A stretch of DNA of 10,512 nucleotides from Acinetobacter sp. (GCA_030152275.1 JASLHF010000152.1:1-10512); one strand, 5' to 3'; positions 1 through 7,690 are shown, numbered from the stretch's first letter. The notes: generated by a model from the sequence alone, not told the origin. A program made the numbers and translations.

Positions 1-665
1 CCAAACTCAATACGCAAAGCCTAGTGCTCGGTGAAGACCATCATTTTGGCAAAAACCGCCAAGGCACCAGCGAATTTTTACGGCGCTACGGCTTCCACGT
101 CAGTGATCTGCAGAATATTGAAGTGAACGGTGAGCGTGTCAGTTCCACCTTAATCCGCCAAACGCTGCAGGAAGGCGATTTAGCCCATGCCGCGAAATTG
201 CTCGGCCGCCCATACAGCATTACCGGCCGTGTGCAATACGGTGATCAAATTGGCCGCACCATCAATTTTCCGACCATCAATGTGCGCTTAAACCGCCACA
301 AGCCTTGCCTGCATGGCATTTATGGCGTGGAAGTGATGTGCGAAACTGAATCTTTAAAAGATAAAGTTAAATCTGAATGCCCAGATAAAACCGGCATTGC
401 CGGCTATGAACCCAGCGCCTTATTTGGCGCAGGCCATGCCGGCACCCGTCCAGCCATTCAGCAGGAACATCCTGAATGGCGATTAGAAGTACATTTTCCT
501 GATGTTTCTGCTAATCTGTATGGCCTGTTAATGCGGGTGACGTTCTTAAACTATTTACACGGCGAAAAGAACTACCCTTCGCTTGAAGCCTTAAAAGCCG
601 GAATTGATGATGATGTGGAAAAGCTGCTTGAGTTCCGCCGGAATCACCCCCAGTTCCCCTTTTAA
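1..665 (+). CDS. ribF: Bifunctional riboflavin kinase / FAD synthetase, 3' part
   Basis: Converts riboflavin to FMN and FMN to FAD in the cytoplasm. The gene enters from the left edge; the frame is open from base 3 and about 220 C-terminal residues are visible of a family length near 310-330. Seen: the end of the nucleotidyltransferase domain (LVLGEDHHFGKNRQG, then VSSTLIR, the conserved SSTxIR motif). The flavokinase domain follows (GRPYSITGRVQYGDQIGR, then FPTIN in place of the usual PTAN, GIYGVEV, GTRP, LEVHFPD, LYG, and the terminal EKNYPSLEALKAGIDDD block). Between GIYGVEV and GTRP there is an extra stretch of roughly 25 residues compared with the short E. coli-type loop. The next gene, ileS, starts 64 bp on with no terminator between, as in the usual ribF-ileS operon. 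The GTG at 24 is an internal valine, not a start. Confidence 0.95.
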   Translation, partial: KLNTQSLVLGEDHHFGKNRQGTSEFLRRYGFHVSDLQNIEVNGERVSSTLIRQTLQEGDLAHAAKLLGRPYSITGRVQYGDQIGRTINFPTINVRLNRHKPCLHGIYGVEVMCETESLKDKVKSECPDKTGIAGYEPSALFGAGHAGTRPAIQQEHPEWRLEVHFPDVSANLYGLLMRVTFLNYLHGEKNYPSLEALKAGIDDDVEKLLEFRRNHPQFPF

Positions 666-729
666 TATCCCAAATTATTTATGTAAAACGCGTCAGCCAA
701 ACAGCTGATTAAATTGGAAGACAACTTGC

Positions 730-3576
730 ATGAGCGATAAGCAAACTCCTGAAAATGCAGTGGATTATAAAGCCACGCTAAACCTCCCAGGTACTGAATT
801 TGCAATGAAAGCAAATCTCGCAGTACGTGAAGCGAAATGGTTGGAAGAGTGGTATGCCGACAACATTTATCAGCAGATTCGCGCGTCGCGTATTGGCAAG
901 AAAAAATATGTGCTTCATGACGGCCCTCCTTACGCCAATGGTCAAATTCATTTAGGTCACGCGGTTAATAAAGTTTTAAAAGACATCATCATCAAAAGCC
1001 GTGTGATGGACGGTTTTGATGCGCCATACGTTCCAGGCTGGGACTGCCATGGCCTGCCGATTGAACTGAAAGTCGAAGAAAAAGTCGGCAAAGTCGGCGT
1101 TAAAGTGGATGCCTCTACGTTCCGTAAAGCCTGCCGCGAATATGCCTACACTCAAGTCGAATTACAGAAAAAAGACTTCGTGCGCATGGGCGTGTTCGGG
1201 GATTGGGACAAGCCTTACCTGACCATGAACTTCAAGCAGGAAGCGGACATCGTGCGCTCTCTTGGCGCGATTGCCAAAGCCGGTCACATTGAGCCGGGCC
1301 TGAAGCCTGTAAACTGGTGTTTGGACTGCGGTTCAGCATTGGCAGAAGCTGAAGTCGAATATGAAGACAAAAAGTCAGATGCAATTGATGTCGGCTTCAC
1401 TGTTGTAGATCTTGCCGATTTATCTGCGCGCATAGGCGTGCAAGTTGCCGATTCGACGGATGTCGTGATCTGGACAACCACGCCTTGGACGCTGCCGGCC
1501 AACCAAGCCGTGGCGCTGCATGCAGATATTGAGTATCAATTGGTCAAAGCGCGCGGTGACGATAAAGAACCGCAAAACTTCATCTTGGCCAAAGATTTAG
1601 TAGACTCAGCTATCGAGCGCTACGGCTTTACTTCAGCCGAAGTGATCGCAGACTTTGCTGGGGCAAAACTTGAAAACTTAGTGCTGCAGCATCCGCTGAT
1701 TGGCGACCGTCAAGTGCCGGTGATTCTAGGCGAGCATGTGATTGCCACCAGCGGTACTGGCGCAGTGCATACGGCGCCTGGCCATGGTGTGGACGACTAC
1801 AAAGTGGGCCTGCTGTACAACTTAAAAGTGGACAATCCCGTGGGCGGCAACGGCGTGTATTTGCCCACTGCGCCAATTTTTGCCGGCGAACACATTTACA
1901 AAGCCAACCCTCAAATTATTGCTGCCTTGTCTGAAAGCAATAAGCTTTGGGCACATGTGCCAATCAAGCACAGCTACCCGCATTGCTGGCGCCATAAAAC
2001 GCCAATTATCTTCCGTGCGACACCGCAATGGTTCATCAGCATGGATGCCAAAGGCCTGCGTCAAAATGCACTCAATGCCATCGAAAATGACATCAGCTTT
2101 GTGCCGGATTGGGGCAAAAACCGTATTCAAGCGATGATCGAAGGTCGTCCTGACTGGTGTATCTCACGCCAGCGTACATGGGGCGTGCCGATTCCATTCT
2201 TCGTGCATAAAGACACCAATGAGCTTCATCCGCGTACTCCTGAACTGATCGAAGAAGTGGCAAAGCTGATTGAACAGGAAGGCATTGACGGCTGGTATAA
2301 CCGCGATGCCGCAGCGTTTATCGGTGCAGATGCTGAACAGTATAATGCGGTACGCGATACCCTAGACGTATGGTTCGACTCTGGTACAACCCACTACGCG
2401 GTACTTCGTGAACGTGAAGAGTTAACAGATCCTGCTGATTTGTACCTTGAAGGTTCAGACCAGCACCGCGGCTGGTTTCAGTCTTCGCTTTTAACTTCTA
2501 TTGCGATCAATGAACGTGCGCCTTACAAAGGCTTGTTAACGCATGGCTTCGTGGTGGATGAGAAAGGCCGCAAGATGTCGAAGTCTTTGGGTAACATCAT
2601 TACCCCGCAAGACATCATTAAAGACATGGGTGCAGACGGTTTACGCTTCTGGATTGCATCTGCCGACTACCGTTATGAAATGACGGCAGGTAAAGAAATC
2701 TTCAGCCGCGCATCTGACGGTTACCGCCGCATCCGCAACACGCTTCGTTTCTTGCTGGCCAACTTAAATGGCTTCAAGCCATCAACAGACGCGCTTCCTG
2801 TAGATCAATTGATCGCGCTTGATCAATACATCCTGCAGCGCGCGGCTGACGTGCAGAAAACGGTTCAGCAAGCTTATGAAGATATGAACTTCCATATCGT
2901 CACCAATGCCTTGACCAATTTCTGTATCAATGACTTAGGCGGTTTCTACTTAGACATCATTAAAGACCGTCAGTACACCACCAAAGCGGATTCTGCAGCG
3001 CGGCATTCTGCGCAAACAGCGCTGTATCATTTGGTTCAGGCCTTTGTGCGCTGGATGGCGCCAATCTTGAGCTTCACAGCGCAAGAAGCTTGGCCGCTGA
3101 TTCCGGAGCAGTCAGAGAAATATGTCTTTACTGCGGAGTGGTATGACATTCCTGCAGCATCGGCTGCAAACGTGGTTTCTGAAGCAGAATGGCAAACCCT
3201 GATTGCTGTGAAATCTGCAGTGAACAAGCACATTGAAGCTGCGCGTAACGAAAAAACAGTCGGTTCTAACCTGTCTGCGAAAGTAGAGCTTTGGGCATCT
3301 GAAGAACTGAAAACTATTCTTGACCGCCTAGGCGATGAGCTTCGTTTCGTCCTCATTACCTCTCAGGTGCTGGTCAACACATTTGACGCAGCGCAAGGCA
3401 ATGAATCTGACCTTGAAGGTTTACGCGTAAAAGTATCGGCTGCTGACGGTGAAAAATGCGCGCGCTGCTGGCATGTTCTGCCGGATGTGAATACACATCA
3501 TGAACATCCAGGCCTTTGTTCTCGTTGTATTATTAACCTTCCTACAGGTCAAGGCGAAGAGAGAAAATATGCCTAA
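730..3576 (+). CDS. ileS: Isoleucyl-tRNA synthetase (class I)
   Basis: Charges tRNA-Ile with isoleucine and hydrolyses mischarged valine; cytoplasmic and essential. 948 residues, full length for the bacterial type. Seen in order: PPYANG at 66-71 and the HIGH motif as HLGH at 74-77; the CP1 editing domain with WTTTPWTLP from W248 and GTGAVHTAPGHGVDDY from G342, where D355 is probably the editing aspartate; WCISRQRTWGVPIP; DVWFDSG; KMSKS at 615-619; an anticodon-binding helical region; and a C-terminal zinc finger with C910, C913, C930 and C933. The start at 730 follows GGAAG with a 9-nt spacer and gives a normal N-terminus (YKATLNLP, FAMKANL). The zinc-finger type is the usual housekeeping form rather than the mupirocin-resistant form. 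The last 8 bases overlap lspA. Confidence 0.98.
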   Translation: MSDKQTPENAVDYKATLNLPGTEFAMKANLAVREAKWLEEWYADNIYQQIRASRIGKKKYVLHDGPPYANGQIHLGHAVNKVLKDIIIKSRVMDGFDAPYVPGWDCHGLPIELKVEEKVGKVGVKVDASTFRKACREYAYTQVELQKKDFVRMGVFGDWDKPYLTMNFKQEADIVRSLGAIAKAGHIEPGLKPVNWCLDCGSALAEAEVEYEDKKSDAIDVGFTVVDLADLSARIGVQVADSTDVVIWTTTPWTLPANQAVALHADIEYQLVKARGDDKEPQNFILAKDLVDSAIERYGFTSAEVIADFAGAKLENLVLQHPLIGDRQVPVILGEHVIATSGTGAVHTAPGHGVDDYKVGLLYNLKVDNPVGGNGVYLPTAPIFAGEHIYKANPQIIAALSESNKLWAHVPIKHSYPHCWRHKTPIIFRATPQWFISMDAKGLRQNALNAIENDISFVPDWGKNRIQAMIEGRPDWCISRQRTWGVPIPFFVHKDTNELHPRTPELIEEVAKLIEQEGIDGWYNRDAAAFIGADAEQYNAVRDTLDVWFDSGTTHYAVLREREELTDPADLYLEGSDQHRGWFQSSLLTSIAINERAPYKGLLTHGFVVDEKGRKMSKSLGNIITPQDIIKDMGADGLRFWIASADYRYEMTAGKEIFSRASDGYRRIRNTLRFLLANLNGFKPSTDALPVDQLIALDQYILQRAADVQKTVQQAYEDMNFHIVTNALTNFCINDLGGFYLDIIKDRQYTTKADSAARHSAQTALYHLVQAFVRWMAPILSFTAQEAWPLIPEQSEKYVFTAEWYDIPAASAANVVSEAEWQTLIAVKSAVNKHIEAARNEKTVGSNLSAKVELWASEELKTILDRLGDELRFVLITSQVLVNTFDAAQGNESDLEGLRVKVSAADGEKCARCWHVLPDVNTHHEHPGLCSRCIINLPTGQGEERKYA

Positions 3577-4105
3577 TCCGCAAGAAAAAAAGGGCTTGTT
3601 CCAATTCTACCCGCACAATTTAGTGTGGGTGGGCTTATCCATTGTTGCGATTATTTTGGATCAATGGACCAAGCATATTGCCAGCACGCATCTGAACTAC
3701 GCAGATCCTGTGCCTGTACTGCCCTTTTTAAATTGGACATTACTGCATAACTATGGCGCAGCCTTTAGTTTCTTGTCCGATGCCGGCGGATGGCAGCGTT
3801 ATTTCTTTACTTCACTGGCAGGTTTAGTGTCTGTGGTTTTTGTTTTTTGGCTGATGCGTATGCCAAAACATGTGAAAGTTTTACCCATTGCAATTGCGCT
3901 GATTTTAGGCGGCGCGCTGGGCAATTTAATCGACCGCGTTTCTTTAGGTTACGTGGTGGATTTTATTCATGTGTACTACCAAAACCACCATTTCCCTGCT
4001 TTTAATATTGCGGATAGCGCCATTACTTTGGGCACTATCCTTTTGTTGATCGATACCTTCTTTCTTGAGAAGTCGCGTATCCAACGTGCAGAAGCGCAAA
4101 AATGA
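3569..4105 (+). CDS. lspA: Prolipoprotein signal peptidase (signal peptidase II)
   Basis: Inner-membrane aspartyl protease that removes the signal peptide from diacylglyceryl prolipoproteins. 178 residues from the ATG at 3569. The frame is open back to an ATG at 3500, but that start would lie deep inside ileS and add 23 non-family residues. The 3569 start has a GAGAG-type ribosome site about 5 nt upstream and gives the normal length. Seen: hydrophobic segments near 18-31, 78-97, 103-121 and 150-165; DQWTK at 31-35; NYGAAFSFL from N61; GGALGNLIDR with D122; VVDFI; FNIADSAI with D149. D122 and D149 fit the catalytic pair. It overlaps ileS by 8 bp and fkpB by 4 bp, which suggests translational coupling. 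Confidence 0.97.
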   Translation: MPNPQEKKGLFQFYPHNLVWVGLSIVAIILDQWTKHIASTHLNYADPVPVLPFLNWTLLHNYGAAFSFLSDAGGWQRYFFTSLAGLVSVVFVFWLMRMPKHVKVLPIAIALILGGALGNLIDRVSLGYVVDFIHVYYQNHHFPAFNIADSAITLGTILLLIDTFFLEKSRIQRAEAQK

Positions 4106-4584
4106 CCGAAATAATCAACCCAAATGAAGAAACCCGTATCGAAGACGGCTCACAAGTCGCGCTTCACTTTTCTGTTGCTATTGAAGATGGCGTAGAAATT
4201 GACAATACCCGCAGCCGCGAAGCGCCAGTCAGCCTTGTAATGGGTGACGGCAGCTTATTGCCAGGTTTTGAAAAAGCCTTATTCGGTTTGCGCGCAGGTG
4301 ACCGCCGTACGGTTAGCCTGCCGCCCGAAGAAGCCTTTGGTCCATGGAATCCAGAAAACGTGCAAAAATTTGATACAGTCAAATTTGAACAGCGTCCGAT
4401 TGTCGGTCACATGATTGAGTTTGAAGATAAAGCCAAACAAAGCTTATATGGCGTGATCAAAACAGTGGGGGATGACATCACAGAAGTGGACTTTAACCAT
4501 CCGCTTGCAGGCAAAAACATTACTTTTGAAGTGGAAATCTTCAAAGTCACGCCTGCCGGCCAGCAAGGCGTGAAATTAATGTAA
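4102..4584 (+). CDS. fkpB: FKBP-type peptidyl-prolyl cis-trans isomerase (SlyD/FkpB class)
   Basis: Prolyl isomerase/chaperone of the SlpA/FkpB group, cytosolic (no signal peptide). 160 residues. Seen: an N-terminal FKBP strand (VALHFSVAIEDGVEIDNT), GDGSLLPGFEKALFGLRAGDRR, the PPEEAFGPWNPENV motif typical of SlyD-like FKBPs, the inserted-flap region, and the closing NHPLAGKNITFEVEIFKV. It lacks the His-rich metal-binding tail of SlyD, so FkpB fits better. The ATG overlaps the lspA stop as ATGA and has no strong ribosome site of its own, so coupling to lspA is likely. In many gammaproteobacteria ispH follows immediately; here a terminator does. Confidence 0.95.
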   Translation: MTEIINPNEETRIEDGSQVALHFSVAIEDGVEIDNTRSREAPVSLVMGDGSLLPGFEKALFGLRAGDRRTVSLPPEEAFGPWNPENVQKFDTVKFEQRPIVGHMIEFEDKAKQSLYGVIKTVGDDITEVDFNHPLAGKNITFEVEIFKVTPAGQQGVKLM

Positions 4585-4601
4585 TTGCCCGCGGCAATTT
4601 T

Positions 4602-4627
4602 AAAAAGCGTCTTCGGACGCTTTTTTT
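4602..4627 (+). terminator. Intrinsic terminator of the ribF-ileS-lspA-fkpB operon
   Basis: A 10-bp stem (AAAAAGCGTC with GACGCTTTTT) closes on a stable TTCG tetraloop and is followed by a T-run, 17 bp after the fkpB stop. A smaller ATTGCC/GGCAAT hairpin lies at 4584-4598 just before it. Confidence 0.93.
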
Positions 4628-4732
4628 ATGCCAATAAACACAGCAAAAAAATAAACGCGCGCTCAGATACAATTTGCGTATAGGCAGGCAGCGCTAAACA
4701 TCATAAGTTAAAGTCTAAGTACAAAAAAAGAT

Positions 4733-4737
4733 AAGGA
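4733..4737 (+). promoter_or_regulatory. Ribosome binding site that selects the flavoprotein start
   Basis: AAGGA stands 7 nt before the ATG at 4745, 4 nt before the ATG at 4742, and 1 nt before a TTG at 4739. The spacing favours 4745, with 4742 as the alternative. Confidence 0.6.
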
Positions 4738-4744
4738 CTTGATG

Positions 4745-5284
4745 ATGAAAATTTATATTATTGTCGGCAGTGTACGTGAGGGGCGAACCGCCATTAAAGT
4801 TGCGGGCTGGGTAAACCGTGAGCTGCAAAGTTATGCCTATGCCACGGTACAAGCTGAAATTGTGGATTTAAAAGAATGGAATTTGCCGTTCTTTGCGGGA
4901 TCACATCCACCCGCAACCGGTATCTATGACCAGCCCAAACAACAAGAATGGGCGGATAAAATTGCTCAAGCCGATGCCATTATTTTTATTAGTCCTGAAT
5001 ACAATCATGGCTACAGCCCTGCGCTGAAAAACGCGCTGGATTATATTGGCAAAGAATGGGCCGGCAAACCGGCAGCCTATATCAGCTATGGTTCGACCAA
5101 TGGCTCACGCTCGATTGATCAAATTCGCCAAGTGGCGACACAGTTGGGCTTAATAGACAGCAATGCCGTCATCGAAATTCGGGACATTTTCAGCCGGAGC
5201 AAAGCAGACAAGTTTGAACCAAACGAATTTGATGAAAAAAACCTGAAACAAGCCATCGATAAGCTCATTCAATATGTGCAGTAA
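4745..5284 (+). CDS. NAD(P)H-dependent FMN reductase-like flavoprotein
   Basis: Member of the flavodoxin-fold FMN_red family: small FMN-binding oxidoreductases that use NAD(P)H to reduce flavin, quinones or azo compounds. Cytosolic. About 179 residues, normal for the family. Seen: the phosphate-binding loop GSVREGR right after the first strand (KIYIIVGS), AIIFISPEYNHGYSPALKNALDYI matching the conserved PEYN-S-P-LKNA-D signature, and GKPAAYISYGSTNGSRS forming the next strand and loop. The true electron acceptor cannot be read from the sequence. It stands alone after the fkpB terminator. A TACAAT at 4668-4673 could be a -10 box but has no convincing -35 partner. It is followed at once by the control region of the first small RNA gene, with no separate terminator seen. 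Confidence 0.88.
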   Translation: MKIYIIVGSVREGRTAIKVAGWVNRELQSYAYATVQAEIVDLKEWNLPFFAGSHPPATGIYDQPKQQEWADKIAQADAIIFISPEYNHGYSPALKNALDYIGKEWAGKPAAYISYGSTNGSRSIDQIRQVATQLGLIDSNAVIEIRDIFSRSKADKFEPNEFDEKNLKQAIDKLIQYVQ

Positions 5285-5286
5285 AT

Positions 5287-5304
5287 TGTAATCCAAAGCT
5301 TACA
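5287..5304 (+). promoter_or_regulatory. GacA-type upstream activating site, small RNA copy 1
   Basis: TGTAAT-CCAAAG-CTTACA matches the TGTAAG-N6-CTTACA palindrome that GacA (response regulator of GacS/GacA) recognises upstream of rsm RNAs. The centre is 65.5 bp before the inferred transcript start at 5361 and 53.5 bp before the -10 box TATGAT (5349-5354). It begins 3 bp after the stop of the flavoprotein gene. Confidence 0.82.
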
Positions 5305-5360
5305 GTAACTGCAGATAATGGCGTCTTGGCCAGCCAAACGCGGCAGGCTATGATTTATTC

Positions 5361-5492
5361 ATCAGGACAGGATGTCTGAACAAGCAAAAACAATAATAAA
5401 CAGCGCTTAAAAACGCAGGATGCGTACGGTATGACAGGAGTTATACCGCGAGCAAGAATCTAAAAAGCCTTGGCAGGATGCCAAGGCTTTTT
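5361..5492 (+). ncRNA. CsrA/RsmA-titrating small RNA (rsm/CsrB-like), copy 1
   Basis: About 132 nt with no coding potential. Hairpin 1 (5362-5379) has stem TCA-GAC/GTC-TGA and loop AGGAT at 5369, with a second AGGA in the 5' arm. Hairpin 2 (5413-5425) is ACGC-AGGAT-GCGT. Hairpin 3 (5427-5448) is a 9-bp stem CGGTATGAC/GTTATACCG with loop AGGA. Hairpin 4 (5462-5492) is the terminator, a 13-bp stem with loop AGGAT. An A-rich single-stranded linker separates hairpins 1 and 2. AGGA in hairpin loops is the preferred CsrA/RsmA ligand, so the RNA likely sequesters CsrA. The start is inferred from the -10 box. The sequestration role is inference from architecture; the structure is read directly. Confidence 0.86.
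5462..5492 (+). terminator. Terminator of small RNA copy 1, probably bidirectional
   Basis: AAAAAGCCTTGGC pairs perfectly with GCCAAGGCTTTTT around an AGGAT loop. Because the stem runs from an A-tract to a T-tract it also works on the minus strand, where it would end transcription of the convergent M20 peptidase gene. Confidence 0.92.
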
Positions 5493-5640
5493 ATTTTATC
5501 TGATATTTTTTTTCATTACGCCGGTCTATCTTCTCATTATGCCCACCTTTAACTGAAGGCTTCATGCTTTCAATGGCTTGTGCCGCCTAACGGGCCAATA
5601 CCTGACCCGCTGGCGCCTTCGCTTCGTCACAGTCTGAGGA

Positions 5641-6930
5641 CTATCGAGTTGACGTTTCCATAATTAGGCGCGTCACCAAATACAAACGCGGTACGATCGA
5701 GTCTATTAAAATATATTCTGCTTTATCTGAATGCAGGCCATCTCCTGACATCCCCATACCTTCAATAATGGCCGCCTTCGAGGTCACTCCGGCAAAAGCG
5801 GCATCCGTTCCCCCGCCCCATGCTGCGGTTTCGACTTTAATCGGCAGCTTCAGCTCATTTTTATAAATTTGCTGTGCCGTTGCGGCTAATTTTTTGGCCT
5901 GTGCACTGGCTTCAAGCGGCGGACGGCGCACTTCAAATTTCACATCAACCTGACTTTCAGCCAGCTTTTTGGTTTTGATTTTTTGCTTGAGGGTTTTTTC
6001 TAATTCAGCAAAATCCTGTGGCTTTAAAGAACGTGCATCAGCTTGTGCGCTGGCCTGATCCGGAATGACATTACGGGTTTTACCTGCGGCAGCCACGGTC
6101 CAATTCAATTTTAAGCCAGTTTTCGGATTAGACAGATTTTCCAATTGTTGAATCTGAAACGCCAGCTCGGTCAATGCATTCACGCCAGCTTCAGGTTTCA
6201 CCCCAGCATGTGCACCGCGCCCTTTAATGTCTAAATAAGCGGCCCCAATCCCGCTGGTGGCCAACATTAAACTGCCATCTAAACCGCCTGTTTCAAACGA
6301 CAAGACGACATCCTGATTTTTGGCGGTATCCATAATCAATTGGCGTGAACCGGGCGAGCTAATTTCCTCATCTGCATTGATCAGCACGGTAATCGTGCCA
6401 TAATCTTGATATTTCAACTGTTTCAGCATGTCGAGCACATGGATCACCGCCGCTACGCCTTGCTTATCATCCAAAATTCCCAAACCATAGGCTTTATTGC
6501 CATCTATACGAAACGGCTGCCCCTGTAATTGTCCTTTTTGATAGACTGTATCATTGTGCGCCAGCAGCATAATATTGCTTTTTCCTTTGCCCTTTAAAAC
6601 GGCTTTGACCACAGGCCCAGTTTGATCCGGTGCGCCATCCAGTTTCATAATCTCCTTGGGCTGAATAATCTCAACCGTAGCGCCAGTGGCTTTTAACTGC
6701 TCTGCAACGACCTTTGCAATTTGATTTAAACCGTCAATATCTTTGCTGCCCGACTCAATATTCACCAAAGTTTTTAAAGTATCTAAATAACTCTGCTTCT
6801 GGCTTTCAGCTATTTTTTTGATTTCTTGCGGTGATGCGGCCCAACTGACTGAGGCTGTACACAACAATGCGCAGCCGAATGCCACAGGCATAACTGACTG
6901 ACGATAACCGTTTAACAATTTTTTTAGCAT
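5641..6930 (-). CDS. Secreted M20-family zinc peptidase, glutamate carboxypeptidase (CPG2) type
   Basis: Exported dinuclear-zinc peptidase related to carboxypeptidase G2, which removes C-terminal glutamate from N-acyl substrates; the exact substrate is unknown here. 429 residues from the ATG at 6930. A second in-frame ATG at 6939 abuts the AGGGA ribosome site with no spacer, while 6930 lies 9 nt from it. N-terminus: basic MLKKLLNGYRQ, a hydrophobic core, and an AxA-like site VSWA, cleavage near residue 31. Metal-site motifs (numbered from 6930): LLAHNDTVY with H125 and D127, GLGILDDKQG with D154, NADEEISSPGS with E188/E189, SFETGG with E213, GDGLHSDKAEY with H400. A dimerisation-type insert (GRGAHAGVKPEAGVNAL) is present. 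All ligands seem intact. No partner gene; transcribed toward the small RNA 1 terminator. Confidence 0.92.
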   Translation of the reverse strand: MLKKLLNGYRQSVMPVAFGCALLCTASVSWAASPQEIKKIAESQKQSYLDTLKTLVNIESGSKDIDGLNQIAKVVAEQLKATGATVEIIQPKEIMKLDGAPDQTGPVVKAVLKGKGKSNIMLLAHNDTVYQKGQLQGQPFRIDGNKAYGLGILDDKQGVAAVIHVLDMLKQLKYQDYGTITVLINADEEISSPGSRQLIMDTAKNQDVVLSFETGGLDGSLMLATSGIGAAYLDIKGRGAHAGVKPEAGVNALTELAFQIQQLENLSNPKTGLKLNWTVAAAGKTRNVIPDQASAQADARSLKPQDFAELEKTLKQKIKTKKLAESQVDVKFEVRRPPLEASAQAKKLAATAQQIYKNELKLPIKVETAAWGGGTDAAFAGVTSKAAIIEGMGMSGDGLHSDKAEYILIDSIVPRLYLVTRLIMETSTR

Positions 6931-6939
6931 GAATTCCAT

Positions 6940-6944
6940 TCCCT
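6940..6944 (-). promoter_or_regulatory. Ribosome binding site that selects the M20 peptidase start
   Basis: AGGGA on the minus strand is directly adjacent to the ATG at 6939 and 9 nt from the ATG at 6930. Translation from 6930 is therefore more plausible and gives a cleaner signal peptide. Confidence 0.55.
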
Positions 6945-6979
6945 GTATTTTTCATTATGAATTTTTAATGTCTGATAAA

Positions 6980-7009
6980 TTAATACACCATTCAACTGAT
7001 TAATCGCAA
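6980..7009 (-). promoter_or_regulatory. Possible sigma70 promoter of the M20 peptidase gene
   Basis: On the minus strand TTGCGA (7009-7004) and TATTAA (6985-6980) are separated by 18 nt, which would give a leader of about 40 nt. Each box matches consensus at four of six positions, so this is tentative. Confidence 0.35.
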
Positions 7010-7153
7010 AAATATGTAACCCTTAACACGTACAGAAAACTGTCCGGAAATTTTGCAGCTAAATGCGTTTTAAGCAAGCAGTGAATCTAAATCATGCTGT
7101 TATTTTTTTAAACCTGCAGCCTCATCATTGAATAACGTTCACGCAAAGCGTGT

Positions 7154-7171
7154 TGTACGTTTTGGCTTACA
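7154..7171 (+). promoter_or_regulatory. GacA-type upstream activating site, small RNA copy 2
   Basis: TGTACG-TTTTGG-CTTACA. The centre lies 53.5 bp before the -10 box TATATT (7216-7221), exactly as in copy 1, and 65.5 bp before an inferred start at 7228. A perfect CACGC-AAA-GCGTG hairpin sequence (7140-7152) abuts its left edge. Confidence 0.84.
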
Positions 7172-7227
7172 GATACTGCGGTAAATATACCCTAGCCGCT
7201 AAATCAAATTACTTTTATATTAAGTTC

Positions 7228-7350
7228 ATAGAAGACAGGATGTCTGAATAAAACAACAATAAATAATGCAGCAGGATGCTGACAGGCAAGACAGGAGTTA
7301 TGCCTAGAATGAATACAAAAAAGCCTCAACAGGACGTTGGGGCTTTTTTT
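7228..7350 (+). ncRNA. CsrA/RsmA-titrating small RNA (rsm/CsrB-like), copy 2
   Basis: About 123 nt. Hairpin 1 (7233-7245) is AGAC-AGGAT-GTCT. An A-rich linker follows. Hairpin 2 (7269-7281) is CAGC-AGGAT-GCTG. Hairpin 3 (7284-7305) pairs AGGCA..GAC with GTT..TGCCT around AGGA, with one A-A mismatch. The terminator hairpin (7318-7350) has loop AGGAC and seven Ts. Order, spacing and loops match the other three copies, while stem bases differ by compensating changes. The gene sits in the spacer upstream of the divergently transcribed M20 gene. Role inferred: CsrA sequestration under GacA control. Confidence 0.86.
7318..7350 (+). terminator. Terminator of small RNA copy 2
   Basis: AAAAAGCCTCAAC pairs with GTTGGGGCTTTTT (one T-G pair) around an AGGAC loop, followed by a T-run. 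Confidence 0.92.
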
Positions 7351-7391
7351 ACGTTATTAAAATATCAGCAATACACCAGACAAATTAACGC

Positions 7392-7690
7392 TTAAATATC
7401 AGCTTTAAAACCTAAATTGGCATCACAAACCGCATCACCGCCACGAATGCCTCAATTTTCTCAAGAGCTTTCCCGCAAAGTTATTAAAATCTGGTCGTCT
7501 GGACTACGCAAGACCGCTAAATTTTGCATTATATGCCGATAAAGTGCGCGTTAAGCGTCTAGGCTCGCCCTATAAAATCAATCGCGATATGCGCAAAAAG
7601 GCATTCAAGTGGCGTTCGGCGCTCAAATACTTGAACACGTTCGCGCTATGCAGGCGAATATTGCGCTCATGCTTTGGAAACTGAAAACTT
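7392..7690 (-). pseudogene. Possible decayed coding remnant, unidentified
   Basis: No intact gene is present between small RNA copies 2 and 3. On the minus strand, the frame ending in TAA at 7394-7392 reads like a real C-terminus with typical codon choice (SPDDQILITLRES, then GIRGGDAVCDANLGFKADI), but it is broken by several in-frame stops (two TGA between these pieces, more upstream). A competing reading is a plus-strand frame of 91 codons, 7409-7684, with no start codon before its last third (it contains SGRLDYARPLNFALYADK). Both cannot be coding. I do not recognise either product. The rest of the spacer to 7838 shows no gene. Confidence 0.25.

Noticed and set aside
3500..3568. N-terminal extension of lspA from an ATG at 3500
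   Set aside because: It lies inside the ileS zinc-finger region and would add 23 residues not expected for the family. The ATG at 3569 has the ribosome site and the correct length.
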